Source: an uncultured Muribaculaceae bacterium (GTDB taxonomy: Bacteria; Bacteroidota; Bacteroidia; Bacteroidales; Muribaculaceae). From it: DNA of 35,003 nt. Shown here piece after piece: positions 8,301-17,321 of this stretch. The DNA lies in assembly GCA_944321705.1 (NCBI GenBank), contig CALUMG010000019.1, positions 1 through 35,003 of the forward strand. The letters run 5' to 3'. Below the pieces are notes generated by a model that saw nothing but the letters and a program-made list of their open reading frames with translations, ran no database searches and had not been told where the DNA came from. How positions within the stretch are numbered: the first letter of the stretch is position 1; each line of letters begins with the position of its first letter. Made by a program: the position numbers and the translations under genes.

Positions 8301-9866
8301 CTCATTTCACCTCCGCCGCATCACGACATCTACTCCATCGAGGATCTCGCTCAACTCATCTTCGACTTAAAAAATGTGAATCCTAAAGCGAAAATAAGCG
8401 TCAAATTGGTTGCAGAAAGTGGAATCGGCACCATTGCCGCCGGTGTGGCCAAGGCCAAAGCCGATATCATAGTAATCTCGGGAGCCGAAGGTGGAACAGG
8501 GGCGTCGCCTGCTTCTTCAATGAGATATGCCGGCATCCCACCGGAAATCGGACTTAGCGAGACTCAACAAACTCTTATGCTGAACGGACTTAGAGGACAA
8601 GTGAGATTACAAACCGACGGTCAATTAAAAACCGGACGAGACATCATAAGCATGGCACTGCTCGGAGCCGAAGAGTTCGGTTTCGGTACAAGCGTGCTCA
8701 TAGTTCTTGGATGCGTCATGATGCGCAAATGCCACGCCAACACATGCCCTGTCGGTGTAGCCACGCAAGATCCGCAACTGCGCAAGCATTTTCGTGGAAG
8801 ATATGAATATGTTGTAAATTTCTTCCGATTCCTTGCCCAAGAAGTAAGGGAATACCTTGCCAAGATGGGATACACCCGGCTCGATGACATCGTAGGACGA
8901 ACCGACTTGATAGAGATAAAGCAGTCGAATGCCGGAGAAAAATCAGCCCTGCTCGACTTCCGCAAGATTCTGCACCGTGTGAGCAACGGTTCGGCAATGC
9001 ACAATGTCACATCGCAAAACCATGACATCGAAAATGTAAAAGATGTGGCCATACTTGCCGCAACGCGGGAATCGCTCGATAATAAGAAAGAAATTTCGCT
9101 TGAATATGCAATCTCCAACACCGATCGCTCAGTCGGAGCTATGCTTTCGGGCGCAATAGCCGCAAAATACGGACAAGCCGGCTTGCCCGACCAAACCATA
9201 AACATAAAATTCAAAGGCTCAGCCGGACAAAGTTTCGGAGCATTCCTGACTCATGGCATCACGTTCAAGCTCGAAGGAGAAGCAAACGACTACCTTGGCA
9301 AAGGACTGAGCGGAGGACGAATATCGGTGCAACCTCCCATTAGAAGCAACTTCGATGCCGAAAACAACACCATAGCTGGCAATACGCTCCTTTATGGAGC
9401 CACAAGCGGCGAGATATACATCAACGGTCGCGCTGGCGAGCGTTTTGCCGTGCGAAATTCAGGTGCAATAGCTGTCGTCGAAGGCGTGGGCGACCACTGC
9501 TGCGAATACATGACTGGCGGACGCGTGGTCGTATTGGGCGAAACCGGCAGGAATTTCGCTGCCGGAATGAGCGGAGGTGTGGCGTATGTGTGGGACAAAA
9601 ACCATAATTTCGACTATTTCTGCAACATGGAGATGGTAGAACTGTCATTGTTGGAAGATGCCACCGCAAGGAAGGAATTGCATGAACTTGTGAGACAACA
9701 TTACTTATACACCGGTTCGCAATTGGCTCGCACGATGCTCGACAATTGGAATCGATATGTCGACGAGTTCATACAAGTCACGCCTATAGAGTACAAAAAA
9801 GTCCTTGCCGAAGAGCAAATGCGAAAATTGCAACAGAAAATCGCTGAAGTGCAAAGAGACTATTAA
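5349..9866 (+). CDS. gltB: glutamate synthase large subunit
   Basis: The large subunit of GOGAT takes the amide nitrogen of glutamine and transfers it to 2-oxoglutarate, giving glutamate. The N-terminal class II glutaminase domain has its catalytic cysteine at residue 32 in EHDACGVGM; the preceding 31 residues are a propeptide presumably removed to expose it. A central domain follows. The FMN-binding synthase domain begins near residue 870 (GAMSFGAISKEAH). The 3Fe-4S cysteines are 1122, 1128 and 1133 in CVMMRKCHANTC, and a C-terminal GxGxG beta-helix domain lies around 1250-1450. The product is 1505 residues, normal for the family. The longest frame starts at a TTG at 5292, but that codon is the end of the -7 promoter box, so the ATG at 5349 is chosen. 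It is followed by gltD after 81 nt. Confidence 0.96.
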   Translation: MKEVTYYKTSGNLATCYNQTGLYDATNEHDACGVGMIVDIHGNKSHELVDSALKVLENMKHRGAEGADNKTGDGAGIMVQIPHEFILLQGIPVPEKGKYGTGLVFLPKNDDEQSAILSIMIEEIEREGLTFMHLRNVPVNSTILGESARETEPAIKQIFITGANSSENLDRTLYIIRKKIESRVRHKDFYIVSLSSKNIIYKGMLSSVQVREYFLDLTQPYFTSGLAIVHSRFSTNTFPTWSLAQPFRLLAHNGEINTIRGNRGWMEARESVLSTPSLGNVKDIRPIIQPGMSDSASLDNVLEFFVMSGLSLPHAMAMLIPESFNDKNPISEDLKAFYEYHSILMEPWDGPAALLFSDGRYAGGMLDRNGLRPARYLITKNDIMVVASEAGVIDFEPESIKEKGRLQPGKILLVDTQEGKIYYDGQLKEQLASAKPYRQWLSANRIELNTLRSGRKVENTVPDFERKLRAFGYTREDIERTLTPMCMNGSEPTASMGNDTPLAILSDMPQLLFNYFRQQFAQVTNPAIDPIREELVMSLTEYIGAVGTNILLPNESHCKMVRLPHPILTNTELDILCNIRYKGFNTVKLPTLFEVAKGKTGLQQALNELCKKAEQSVDDGINYIILSDRDIDKEHAAIPSLLAVSAVHHHLISVQKRVQTALIVESGEIREVMHAALLLGYGASAFNPYMAFAIQNRLVQQKEIQMNYETAEHNYIKAMCKGLYKVMSKMGISTIRSYRGAKIFESVGLSEELLQAYFGSSTSSIGGIGLEEIAKDYIAFHDNGFSPKEIEPLLPHIGQFSYRKDGEKHAWNPETISILQLATRLGNYAKFKEYTGIINDKERPIFLRDFFSFKENPIPIDQVEPVEEIVKHFVTGAMSFGAISKEAHEAITLAMNMLGSRSNTGEGGEDSDRFHESYDGISLCSKTKQVASGRFGVTTEYLVNAEEIQIKVAQGAKPGEGGQLPGFKVNDVIAKTRHSIPGISLISPPPHHDIYSIEDLAQLIFDLKNVNPKAKISVKLVAESGIGTIAAGVAKAKADIIVISGAEGGTGASPASSMRYAGIPPEIGLSETQQTLMLNGLRGQVRLQTDGQLKTGRDIISMALLGAEEFGFGTSVLIVLGCVMMRKCHANTCPVGVATQDPQLRKHFRGRYEYVVNFFRFLAQEVREYLAKMGYTRLDDIVGRTDLIEIKQSNAGEKSALLDFRKILHRVSNGSAMHNVTSQNHDIENVKDVAILAATRESLDNKKEISLEYAISNTDRSVGAMLSGAIAAKYGQAGLPDQTINIKFKGSAGQSFGAFLTHGITFKLEGEANDYLGKGLSGGRISVQPPIRSNFDAENNTIAGNTLLYGATSGEIYINGRAGERFAVRNSGAIAVVEGVGDHCCEYMTGGRVVVLGETGRNFAAGMSGGVAYVWDKNHNFDYFCNMEMVELSLLEDATARKELHELVRQHYLYTGSQLARTMLDNWNRYVDEFIQVTPIEYKKVLAEEQMRKLQQKIAEVQRDY

Positions 9867-9896
9867 TTCGATTCTCAAATAAAAACCACGGGCAAC

Positions 9897-9924
9897 GGCA
9901 CGGTGCACACACATGCGCCATGCC
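9897..9924 (+). other. stem-loop between gltB and gltD
   Basis: GGCACGGTGCA (9897-9907) can pair with TGCGCCATGCC (9914-9924) with one mismatch and one wobble around a 6-nt loop. No T tract follows, so it does not look like a terminator. It could stabilise or process the mRNA between the two subunit genes. Confidence 0.4.
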
Positions 9925-9947
9925 TGCCTGAATAAAGCATAAATAAA

Positions 9948-11288
9948 ATGGGAAATCCTAAAGCATTCATGACAATACCACGACAAGAAGCCGGATACAG
10001 GCCGGTTCATGACCGCATCTGCGACTTCAGCGAAGTGGAACAAACTCTCAACATAAGCGACCGCAAGCTGCAAGCGTCACGGTGCATGGACTGCGGCGTG
10101 CCGTTTTGCCACTGGGCATGTCCGCTTGGTAACAGGCCTCCTGAATTCCAAGATGCCGTTTATAAAGGCCTATGGGATGAAGCTTACTTGATTCTGAGCA
10201 AGACCAACGACTTCCCCGAATTCACCGGAAGAATATGTCCCGCGCTATGTGAGAAAAGTTGCGTACTCAAGCTTAGCATGGACGCGCCTGTCACCATACG
10301 CGAAAACGAAGCTGCCATTACCGAAACCGCTTTCCGCGAAGGGTTCATACAGCCTTGCCATTATGAACGTAACGGCAAGAAAGTGGCAGTAATCGGTTCG
10401 GGACCTGCCGGTCTCGCTGCTGCCAACCAGCTAAACAAGAAAGGTTATGAAGTCACTGTCTTTGAGAAACTGGAATACATTGGAGGACTGCTACGCTTTG
10501 GAATTCCTAATTTCAAATTGAGCAAAACAGTCATCGACCGCCGCATAAAACTGATGGAGGAAGAAGGGATAACCTTCAAGACGAACACCGAGATTGATAT
10601 CAAGAACTTGCCTGAAGGTTTTGATGCCTACTGCCTGTGCTCAGGTGCTCCCGAAGCAAGAGACCTCTCCATCCCCGGACGTGAATTGAACGGCATTCAC
10701 TTCGCCCTTGAAATGCTGGCTCAGCAAAATCGCATTCTTGCCGGGCAGTCATTCAGCAAGAAAGACCTCATAAATGCTAAAGGCAAACATGTGCTGGTCA
10801 TAGGCGGTGGCGACACGGGGAGTGACTGCATTGGCACAAGCATCCGTCAAGGCGCTGCAAGCGTGACGCAAATAGAAATAATGCCTAAACCTCCGATAGG
10901 GTGCAATCCGTCCACGCCTTGGCCTCAATGGCCAATAGTGCTTAAGACAAGCAGCAGCCATGAGGAAGGCTGCACTCGCCGATGGAATCTCGCTTCCAAC
11001 AAATTCATCGGTGACAACGGACATGTATGCGGAGTGGAAGTGGAAGAGGTGGAATGGATGCCTGCTCCCGACGGTGGACGACCGGTAATGAAACCTACAG
11101 GCAAGAAAGAAATAATAAAAACCGAGATGGTCCTGCTCGCAATGGGATTCCTGAAGCCCGAAAAACCGCAATTGCCTCCAAACGCATTCATGGCAGGAGA
11201 CGCCGCCACCGGAGCAAGCCTTGTGGTGAGATGCATAGCAGGAGGTCGCGATGCGGCAAAGCAGATAGACCAGTTTCTCAGCAAATGA
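9948..11288 (+). CDS. gltD: glutamate synthase small subunit
   Basis: GltD is the FAD-containing, NAD(P)H-oxidising subunit that feeds electrons to GltB. The 446-residue protein has the N-terminal iron-sulfur cysteines at 46, 49, 54 and 58 (CMDCGVPFCHWAC) and 97, 101 and 105 (CPALCEKSC). An FAD-binding Rossmann motif VAVIGSGPAGLAAA lies at about 146-159, and a second dinucleotide motif VLVIGGGDTGSDC for NAD(P)H at about 282-294. A late segment, FMAGDAATGASLVV, closes the FAD site. It is immediately downstream of gltB and is surely cotranscribed with it. Confidence 0.96.
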   Translation: MGNPKAFMTIPRQEAGYRPVHDRICDFSEVEQTLNISDRKLQASRCMDCGVPFCHWACPLGNRPPEFQDAVYKGLWDEAYLILSKTNDFPEFTGRICPALCEKSCVLKLSMDAPVTIRENEAAITETAFREGFIQPCHYERNGKKVAVIGSGPAGLAAANQLNKKGYEVTVFEKLEYIGGLLRFGIPNFKLSKTVIDRRIKLMEEEGITFKTNTEIDIKNLPEGFDAYCLCSGAPEARDLSIPGRELNGIHFALEMLAQQNRILAGQSFSKKDLINAKGKHVLVIGGGDTGSDCIGTSIRQGAASVTQIEIMPKPPIGCNPSTPWPQWPIVLKTSSSHEEGCTRRWNLASNKFIGDNGHVCGVEVEEVEWMPAPDGGRPVMKPTGKKEIIKTEMVLLAMGFLKPEKPQLPPNAFMAGDAATGASLVVRCIAGGRDAAKQIDQFLSK

Positions 11289-11349
11289 ACCTACATACAG
11301 AGGATTATATACACTTCATTTTTCATAACACTTAATAATCAGACCTATC

Positions 11350-13014
11350 ATGTGTGGATTTGTCAGCATCTTCAACATAAAAGAACAATCTGAGACTCTT
11401 CGCAACAAAGCTCTTGCCATGGCCAAGAAAATAAGGCATCGTGGTCCTGACTGGAGCGGAATATACTGTGGGCAATCGGCCATCCTTGCACATGAACGTT
11501 TGTCGATTGTCGACCCTCAAAGCGGAAAGCAGCCATTGTATTCTCCCGACAAGAAACAAATTCTTGCCGTCAATGGTGAAATATACAATCATCAAGAAAT
11601 AAGAAATTCGTATGCCGGAAAATACCAATTCCAAACAGGAAGCGATTGCGAAGTCATTCTGGCTCTATACAAGGATAAAGGGATCAATTTCCTCGAAGAC
11701 TTGAACGGAATTTTCGCTTTTGCTTTATACGACGAAGCAACCGATGATTTTTTAATAGCACGCGACCCCATAGGGGTAATCCCTCTGTACATCGGTTATG
11801 ATGATGACGGCACGGTATATTGCGCCAGCGAATTAAAAGCTCTCGAAGGCTACTGCAACCGTTACGAACCGTTCCTCCCTGGCCATTACTATTCAAGCAA
11901 GGAAAAGAAAATGACGCGGTGGTACACGCGCGACTGGATGGACTATGAAGCGGTGAAAAACAACGGCGCTTCGACACAGGCTCTTCGCGACTCGCTTGAA
12001 GCTGCCGTGCGTCGCCAGCTAATGAGCGACGTACCTTACGGTGTGCTGCTCTCAGGCGGCCTTGACAGCTCCATAATCTCGGCAATAGCAAAAAAATATT
12101 CGGCACGAAGGGTTGAAAGCGGCGGCATGCAAGAAGCTTGGTGGCCGCAATTGCACTCCTTCGCAGTCGGTCTTAAAGGAGCACCCGACCTTGCAAAGGC
12201 CCGTGAAGTCGCCGAGTTCATCGGCACCGTACACCACGAAATAAATTACACCATTCAAGAAGGGCTTGATGCCGTGCGCGATGTCATATACTTCATCGAG
12301 ACTTACGATGTCACTACCGTCAGGGCATCCACGCCGATGTATCTGCTTGCAAGAGTCATAAAAAGCATGGGAATCAAAATGGTACTGAGCGGAGAAGGTG
12401 CCGATGAGATATTCGGAGGCTACCTGTATTTCCACAAGGCACCCGATGCAAAAGCCTTCCACGAGGAAACTGTCCGTAAGCTATCTAAACTATACCTATA
12501 CGACTGCCTACGGGCCAACAAAGCTTTGGCTGCATGGGGAGTGGAAGGTCGTGTCCCGTTTCTCGATAAAGAATTTCTCGATATTGCCATGCGAATCAAC
12601 CCACAAGCCAAGATGTGCCCCGGTACGACAATTGAGAAAAAAATCTTGCGTGAAGCATTCGAGGACATGCTGCCGCAAAGCGTGGCATGGAGGCAAAAAG
12701 AACAATTCAGCGATGGCGTGGGATACAGTTGGATAGACACGCTGAAAAAAGTAACGTCGCAAGCCATCAGCGACGAGCAAATGGCTAATGCGACAAAGCG
12801 ATTCCCGATAAATACTCCCATGAACAAAGAGGAATATTACTACCGCAGCATATTTGAAGAGTACTTCCCAAGCGAAAGTGCGGCACGCAGTGTCCCAAGC
12901 GTTCCAAGCGTGGCTTGCTCGACAGCCGAAGCCCTTGCGTGGGATTCAGCTTTTAAAAACATGAATGAACCGAGCGGACGTGCCGTGGCCGGCATTCATG
13001 AAGATGCTTACTAA
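11350..13014 (+). CDS. asnB: asparagine synthase (glutamine-hydrolysing)
   Basis: AsnB makes asparagine from aspartate, ATP and glutamine amide nitrogen. Cys2 of the MCGF start is the class II glutaminase nucleophile. RHRGPD at 29-34 and the NGEIYNH segment at 75-81 are typical glutaminase elements. The synthetase domain has its PP-loop SGGLDS at 235-240 and a later SGEGADE segment. Length, 554, equals the E. coli enzyme. A small in-frame repeat near the C terminus (SVPSVPSV, 12890-12910) lies in the normally variable tail. It follows gltD after 61 nt, so ammonia assimilation and asparagine synthesis are likely coexpressed. Confidence 0.95.
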   Translation: MCGFVSIFNIKEQSETLRNKALAMAKKIRHRGPDWSGIYCGQSAILAHERLSIVDPQSGKQPLYSPDKKQILAVNGEIYNHQEIRNSYAGKYQFQTGSDCEVILALYKDKGINFLEDLNGIFAFALYDEATDDFLIARDPIGVIPLYIGYDDDGTVYCASELKALEGYCNRYEPFLPGHYYSSKEKKMTRWYTRDWMDYEAVKNNGASTQALRDSLEAAVRRQLMSDVPYGVLLSGGLDSSIISAIAKKYSARRVESGGMQEAWWPQLHSFAVGLKGAPDLAKAREVAEFIGTVHHEINYTIQEGLDAVRDVIYFIETYDVTTVRASTPMYLLARVIKSMGIKMVLSGEGADEIFGGYLYFHKAPDAKAFHEETVRKLSKLYLYDCLRANKALAAWGVEGRVPFLDKEFLDIAMRINPQAKMCPGTTIEKKILREAFEDMLPQSVAWRQKEQFSDGVGYSWIDTLKKVTSQAISDEQMANATKRFPINTPMNKEEYYYRSIFEEYFPSESAARSVPSVPSVACSTAEALAWDSAFKNMNEPSGRAVAGIHEDAY

Positions 13015-13040
13015 GTCTATCGCCAACAACAGTTCAAAAA

Positions 13041-13850
13041 ATGAGGAAAATAGAATTTACAAAAATGCATGGGGCCGGCAACGACTACATTTACATCAAC
13101 GCTTTTAAATATCCTGTTGAGAATCCCGAACGGCTTGCCGTGAAATGGAGCAAGCCTCACACCGGAATAGGCAGCGACGGACTGGTCATCATCGAACCAT
13201 CGGACAAAGCCGACTTCGGAATGCGAATTTTCAACGCTGATGGTTCGGAAGCCGGAATGTGCGGCAACGCAAGCCGTTGCATCGGTAAATATGTCTACGA
13301 ATCTGGCTTGACCCATAAAACCGAAATTTCACTTGAAACTCGTTCTGGTATAAAATTTCTACAATTAAACGTCAAAAACGGAATCGTAGAGACTGTCACG
13401 GTCGACATGGGCGTTCCTTCAGGAATCAAGAAGATTGACCTCGGTTCTAATTTTCATTTCATCAATGGGACAACAGTAAATATGGGGAATCCTCATTTAG
13501 TGATATTCGTTGATGACATTTCGCAAATCGACCTTAAAACTGACGGACCCGTTCTTGAACGTCATCCCTTGTTCCCCGACAGGGTCAACGTGGAATTTGC
13601 CCAAATAATAAAACCCGGCCTGATTCGAATGAGAGTATGGGAACGTGGCTCAGGCATCACCATGGCTTGCGGCACAGGAGCATGTGCCACCGCGGTGGCC
13701 GCAATCTCTATCGGCCTATGCCCAAATGAAACCGATGTGGAAATGGATGGAGGAACTCTGCACATAAGCTGGCAAGGTAATGATAAACATTTGTACATGA
13801 CAGGCAAGGCCACCAAGGTCTTTGACGGGACGATAGAAATAAATAATTGA
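13041..13850 (+). CDS. dapF: diaminopimelate epimerase
   Basis: DapF converts LL- to meso-diaminopimelate, the precursor of lysine and of the peptidoglycan cross-link. The 269-residue protein shows both active-site cysteines in their family contexts: Cys74 in [11 protein letters not shown] and Cys210 in [12 protein letters not shown]. It also has the N-terminal [11 protein letters not shown] motif. It starts 26 nt after asnB and is followed by dapL, which supplies its substrate. Confidence 0.96.
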   Translation: MRKIEFTKMHGAGNDYIYINAFKYPVENPERLAVKWSKPHTGIGSDGLVIIEPSDKADFGMRIFNADGSEAGMCGNASRCIGKYVYESGLTHKTEISLETRSGIKFLQLNVKNGIVETVTVDMGVPSGIKKIDLGSNFHFINGTTVNMGNPHLVIFVDDISQIDLKTDGPVLERHPLFPDRVNVEFAQIIKPGLIRMRVWERGSGITMACGTGACATAVAAISIGLCPNETDVEMDGGTLHISWQGNDKHLYMTGKATKVFDGTIEINN

Positions 13851-13890
13851 CTCATAATAGTTATAAACAATATTGCACTCATTCACACAG

Positions 13891-15114
13891 ATGGCACTTG
13901 TAAACGAAAACTTTCTAAAACTGCCGGGAAACTATTTATTCTCGGACATCGCAAAAAAAGTAGAGAAATACAAAGCCGAGCATCCCGAACGCAGAATAAT
14001 CAGGCTCGGAATCGGTGATGTGACAAGGCCTCTTCCTGAAGCGGTAATCGTGGCAATGCACAAGGCCGTAGACGAAATGGCAAACAAAGAGACTTTTCGC
14101 GGATACGGTCCTGAACAAGGTTACGACTTCCTGAGAGAAGCCATAATAAAGCATGATTTTGAACCAAGGGGCATAATGCTGCGCAAGTCGGAAGTATTCG
14201 TCAATGATGGCGCGAAAAGTGATACTGGAAACATCGGTGACATCCTTGACATCAACAATCGCGTTGGAGTTACCGATCCCGTTTATCCTGTGTACATCGA
14301 CAGCAACGTGATGGTAGGTCGTACAGGAAACATGACAGACGACAAGTGGAATGACATAACATATTTCCCATGCACAGCCGAAAACAATTTCATCCCTGAA
14401 ATCCCACACGAGCGCATAGACATGATATACCTGTGCTACCCTAACAACCCAACCGGAATGACACTCTCCCGCGAGGAATTGGGGAAATGGGTCGATTACG
14501 CATTGGCCAACGGCTCACTGATACTTTTTGACGCGGCCTACGAAGCCTATATCCGCGAAAACGACGTACCTCATTCAATATATGAAATAGAAGGTGCAAA
14601 ACGATGTGCAATAGAATTTCGCAGCTTCTCAAAGACTGCCGGATTCACTGGCTTAAGATGTGGCTACACGATAGTTCCCGAAGAGGTTAAGGCCTCAACA
14701 AGAAATGGCGTGGAGGTTTCGCTCAACCAGCTATGGAATCGCCGTCAAAGCACAAAATTCAACGGGGCAAGCTACATATCGCAACGAGCCGCCGAGGCAA
14801 TATATACTCCCGACGGGAAAGAACAAATTGCCGGCAACATCAAGTATTACATGGATAATGCAAAAATAATGCGATCCGGACTGCAAAAGGCAGGATACAA
14901 AGTTTTTGGAGGGATTAATGCGCCATATCTATGGGTAAAAGCTCCCGACGGACTTTCTTCGTGGGACTTTTTCGATATGCTGCTGAACAATGCCGACATA
15001 GTGGGCACACCCGGGACAGGATTCGGGCCAAGCGGAGAAGGATATCTGCGCCTGACGGCATTTGGCACGCGAGAAGATTGTCATGAAGCCATTGAGCGCA
15101 TAAACAAATTATGA
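13891..15114 (+). CDS. dapL: LL-diaminopimelate aminotransferase
   Basis: DapL is a PLP-dependent aminotransferase that makes LL-diaminopimelate directly from tetrahydrodipicolinate and glutamate, bypassing the succinylase or acetylase steps. The ATG at 13891 gives [15 protein letters not shown], the usual family N terminus. An in-frame TTG at 13873 would add six residues and is not chosen. The PLP lysine is Lys248 in [17 protein letters not shown] at 183-189 and the FDAAYEAY segment are also characteristic. The product is 407 residues. With dapF upstream it forms the last two steps to meso-diaminopimelate. GOGAT upstream provides the glutamate amino donor. Confidence 0.96.
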   Translation: MALVNENFLKLPGNYLFSDIAKKVEKYKAEHPERRIIRLGIGDVTRPLPEAVIVAMHKAVDEMANKETFRGYGPEQGYDFLREAIIKHDFEPRGIMLRKSEVFVNDGAKSDTGNIGDILDINNRVGVTDPVYPVYIDSNVMVGRTGNMTDDKWNDITYFPCTAENNFIPEIPHERIDMIYLCYPNNPTGMTLSREELGKWVDYALANGSLILFDAAYEAYIRENDVPHSIYEIEGAKRCAIEFRSFSKTAGFTGLRCGYTIVPEEVKASTRNGVEVSLNQLWNRRQSTKFNGASYISQRAAEAIYTPDGKEQIAGNIKYYMDNAKIMRSGLQKAGYKVFGGINAPYLWVKAPDGLSSWDFFDMLLNNADIVGTPGTGFGPSGEGYLRLTAFGTREDCHEAIERINKL

Positions 15115-15141
15115 GAACAAGACAACCTTCACGAGACTAAA

Positions 15142-15176
15142 AAATCTGCACCGGTGTTAAAATCCGATGCAGATTT
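15142..15176. terminator. bidirectional terminator between dapL and the PCMD gene
   Basis: AAATCTGCA (15142-15150) pairs with TGCAGATTT (15168-15176), with a further CGG/CCG extension inside after one mismatch. It lies between two convergent stops (15114 and 15204), and A/T-rich ends give short U runs in both directions. Confidence 0.7.
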
Positions 15177-15203
15177 CTATATAACCTAATTACAAGTTTT
15201 TTC

Positions 15204-16148
15204 TTAATAAACAAGTTTCACGTTGTCAATCCACAATATATTGCCGGGAGAGCCAATATACGCGCCTCCGTGGCTGGCAGTAAATTGCATCTGCATGTGA
15301 GTTGGCTCATCATTTGCATCACCCCACCCGACTTCTTTGATTGGGACGCTTTCACCCTTGCTGTTTACAGCGTAACGCACAGTTGCATTAAGAGCCATAT
15401 AAGGCTTGAATGCAGGGTCATGAGAGATATCGCCATACATTATTTCAAAACGAGCGCCATTCTGCCAATCGCAATCTTTGTCAAATCTTACGACCATCGT
15501 TCCCACACGTTTCGCATAAATATTTCCATCGGCATCTTCCCAACGCTTCTGCAAGAACAAATTCACTTCATGATAATCACGCCCTGAAATCTCCTCCTTG
15601 CTTCCAAATCCGGTAGCTTTTATACGGTTGGCGCGTGTCGACATCTGCACTTTATAATCAAATTGCACACCTGTCGGCTTTTTGCTAAACGGAATGCCGG
15701 AATTGAGCATCTTTTGAGGATTCTTAGTACCTTTTATCGGTTCATGCACCGAGCCGAGAAAAATCGACCCTGCCGCCAATACTTCCATGTTTATCAACCC
15801 GAGGACCTTTACTTTTTCCATTCGAGTCTCCAAACGCGCACAATACCCGTCTCCACGCTTTTCAGGGAATACCGACGTATTGGTCTTGGTAATGCCTACG
15901 ACCTTGGCCATTACATTTGATGAACCCCACGGAGAGCCACCTTTGTTAACATAAGCCTCGTCGCCTTCTATGGTCATTGTGGGGCCGATAGCCCAAACAT
16001 GTTTAGTCGCTCCTCCTATTATGCCCGATTCTTCTATCTGGCGGTCTATCCAATTGTCCATGTCGCCATAACGGATATCTTCTATCTTAGGCTGGGCAAA
16101 AACAACGTTGCACAAAAGCAACACTGTAAAGAAACTAAAAAACCTCAT
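15204..16148 (-). CDS. exported PCMD-domain-like protein
   Basis: A 314-residue secreted or periplasmic protein of unknown function. The first 18 residues (MRFFSFFTVLLLCNVVFA, followed by Q) are a standard signal peptide. The rest resembles the PCMD domain ('putative carbohydrate metabolism domain') widespread in Bacteroidota: an early DMDNW segment, alternating beta strands, and a late GSPGNILWIDNVKLVY ending. That last pattern is typical of jelly-roll domains. No catalytic residues can be named. It lies 59 nt downstream of the sulfotransferase gene on the same strand with no promoter box visible between them, so it is probably the last gene of the sulfate-activation operon. Confidence 0.6.
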   Translation of the reverse strand: MRFFSFFTVLLLCNVVFAQPKIEDIRYGDMDNWIDRQIEESGIIGGATKHVWAIGPTMTIEGDEAYVNKGGSPWGSSNVMAKVVGITKTNTSVFPEKRGDGYCARLETRMEKVKVLGLINMEVLAAGSIFLGSVHEPIKGTKNPQKMLNSGIPFSKKPTGVQFDYKVQMSTRANRIKATGFGSKEEISGRDYHEVNLFLQKRWEDADGNIYAKRVGTMVVRFDKDCDWQNGARFEIMYGDISHDPAFKPYMALNATVRYAVNSKGESVPIKEVGWGDANDEPTHMQMQFTASHGGAYIGSPGNILWIDNVKLVY

Positions 16149-16207
16149 AGATGATAATTATTTAATACACCAACGACTTCCGCAATATGATGGATAAAAC
16201 TTGGCAA

Positions 16208-17314
16208 TTAAAGTTCATACCCCCAATCCTTAAGGGCAAATCCCCAGTTGTCTTGCACAAGATTCACCGTGCGGTCGTCATATTTATATTTGTTCTTTTT
16301 ATAACCTTTCTTGCCTCCGACATATCTTTCTATTGCCTCACGCGACTCGTCCCATCCCGGCAAGTTTAGCGACTTGTAAATTTGCTCGGTCATGCCCATC
16401 GCATCAGCCTCGAAATCCTCAAATTTCACTTCTATCAAATTCCCTTGCGGAATACAGGACTTGTCGGCTTCATACTTATGATATAATTTAGCATACACCG
16501 ACAAAATGTTATGTTCAAGCTCCTCCGCCGATATGTCTTGCAATTGCAACGGCTTGATCGTATTGGTGAAAAAACTTCGAGTACTTTCAAATACCGTGTA
16601 AGGATTGCGCATGAGATAAATAAACTTGGCATTGGGGAACATTTTCACGAGTTCCTTAACTCGTCCCGTATGTGGCGGATTTTTGCTCAGAAATTGCGTT
16701 CCATGCGTGTTCCACAATGCAATTTTTATCATCTTCAAGAAAGTTTGTTCAAACACACGCAATTCCTCAGGAGTAATGTCATTGAAAAGCAAATATTTCT
16801 CGGCATACTCTTGCGTGTACTTGGGCAAGAACCAAAAATTATAAAAATTATATGGCATCATGTTGGACAAGGCAAATTCCTCTTCCTGAGGCAAGTCCAC
16901 CGCGAGCTCCATGTTGTCGGTAGGGCGCTTGTCAGGCATGAGCCAGCTCATTGTTTTCTTGAAAAATGGCTGCCCCCACATCATCAAGTGAGGGAATACG
17001 GTCTGATAGGTCGTAACATAACCAAAATGCTTGTCACAAGCCATGACGTTATGTACAAATGTAGTTCCGCTACGCCAGTGACCAAGAATGAATACAGGGT
17101 CATGCAACAGCGGCTGTCCGGCAAGTTGTATCGCGTATTTACGGTCTTGTTCTGAAGCTAATAACGACAATAATCGGCACACAGCTTTGGTTAACAGATA
17201 TTTGCCATTATACGAAACACCTATTTCCCTGCCCGCCGTGATTTTTTTGAAAGTGTCCCAATCAGCTCCGACAAGCGTATTGACAGGCAACTTGCTAAAT
17301 TCTATCAATCCCAT
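16208..17314 (-). CDS. PAPS-dependent sulfotransferase
   Basis: A 368-residue sulfotransferase of the Sulfotransfer_3-type fold that would move the sulfonate of PAPS to an alcohol acceptor. The 5'-phosphosulfate loop is FILGHWRSGTTFVHNV at about 75-90. The 3'-phosphate motif is the YLMRNPYTVFESTRSFF segment near 233-250, with an arginine and a downstream serine. The gene begins 8 nt after cysN and sits in a complete PAPS-making operon, which strongly supports the cofactor. The acceptor is not evident from sequence. In Bacteroides thetaiotaomicron a sulfotransferase in the same type of cluster (BT_0416, from memory) sulfonates steroidal metabolites, so sterol or bile-derived acceptors are a reasonable but unproven guess. 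Confidence 0.85.
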   Translation of the reverse strand: MGLIEFSKLPVNTLVGADWDTFKKITAGREIGVSYNGKYLLTKAVCRLLSLLASEQDRKYAIQLAGQPLLHDPVFILGHWRSGTTFVHNVMACDKHFGYVTTYQTVFPHLMMWGQPFFKKTMSWLMPDKRPTDNMELAVDLPQEEEFALSNMMPYNFYNFWFLPKYTQEYAEKYLLFNDITPEELRVFEQTFLKMIKIALWNTHGTQFLSKNPPHTGRVKELVKMFPNAKFIYLMRNPYTVFESTRSFFTNTIKPLQLQDISAEELEHNILSVYAKLYHKYEADKSCIPQGNLIEVKFEDFEADAMGMTEQIYKSLNLPGWDESREAIERYVGGKKGYKKNKYKYDDRTVNLVQDNWGFALKDWGYEL

Positions 17315-17321
17315 TGTTTTT

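Noticed and set aside
8621..9214. 197-codon open frame on the - strand inside gltB
   Set aside because: It lies wholly opposite the conserved FMN and iron-sulfur region of GltB and has no recognisable motif.
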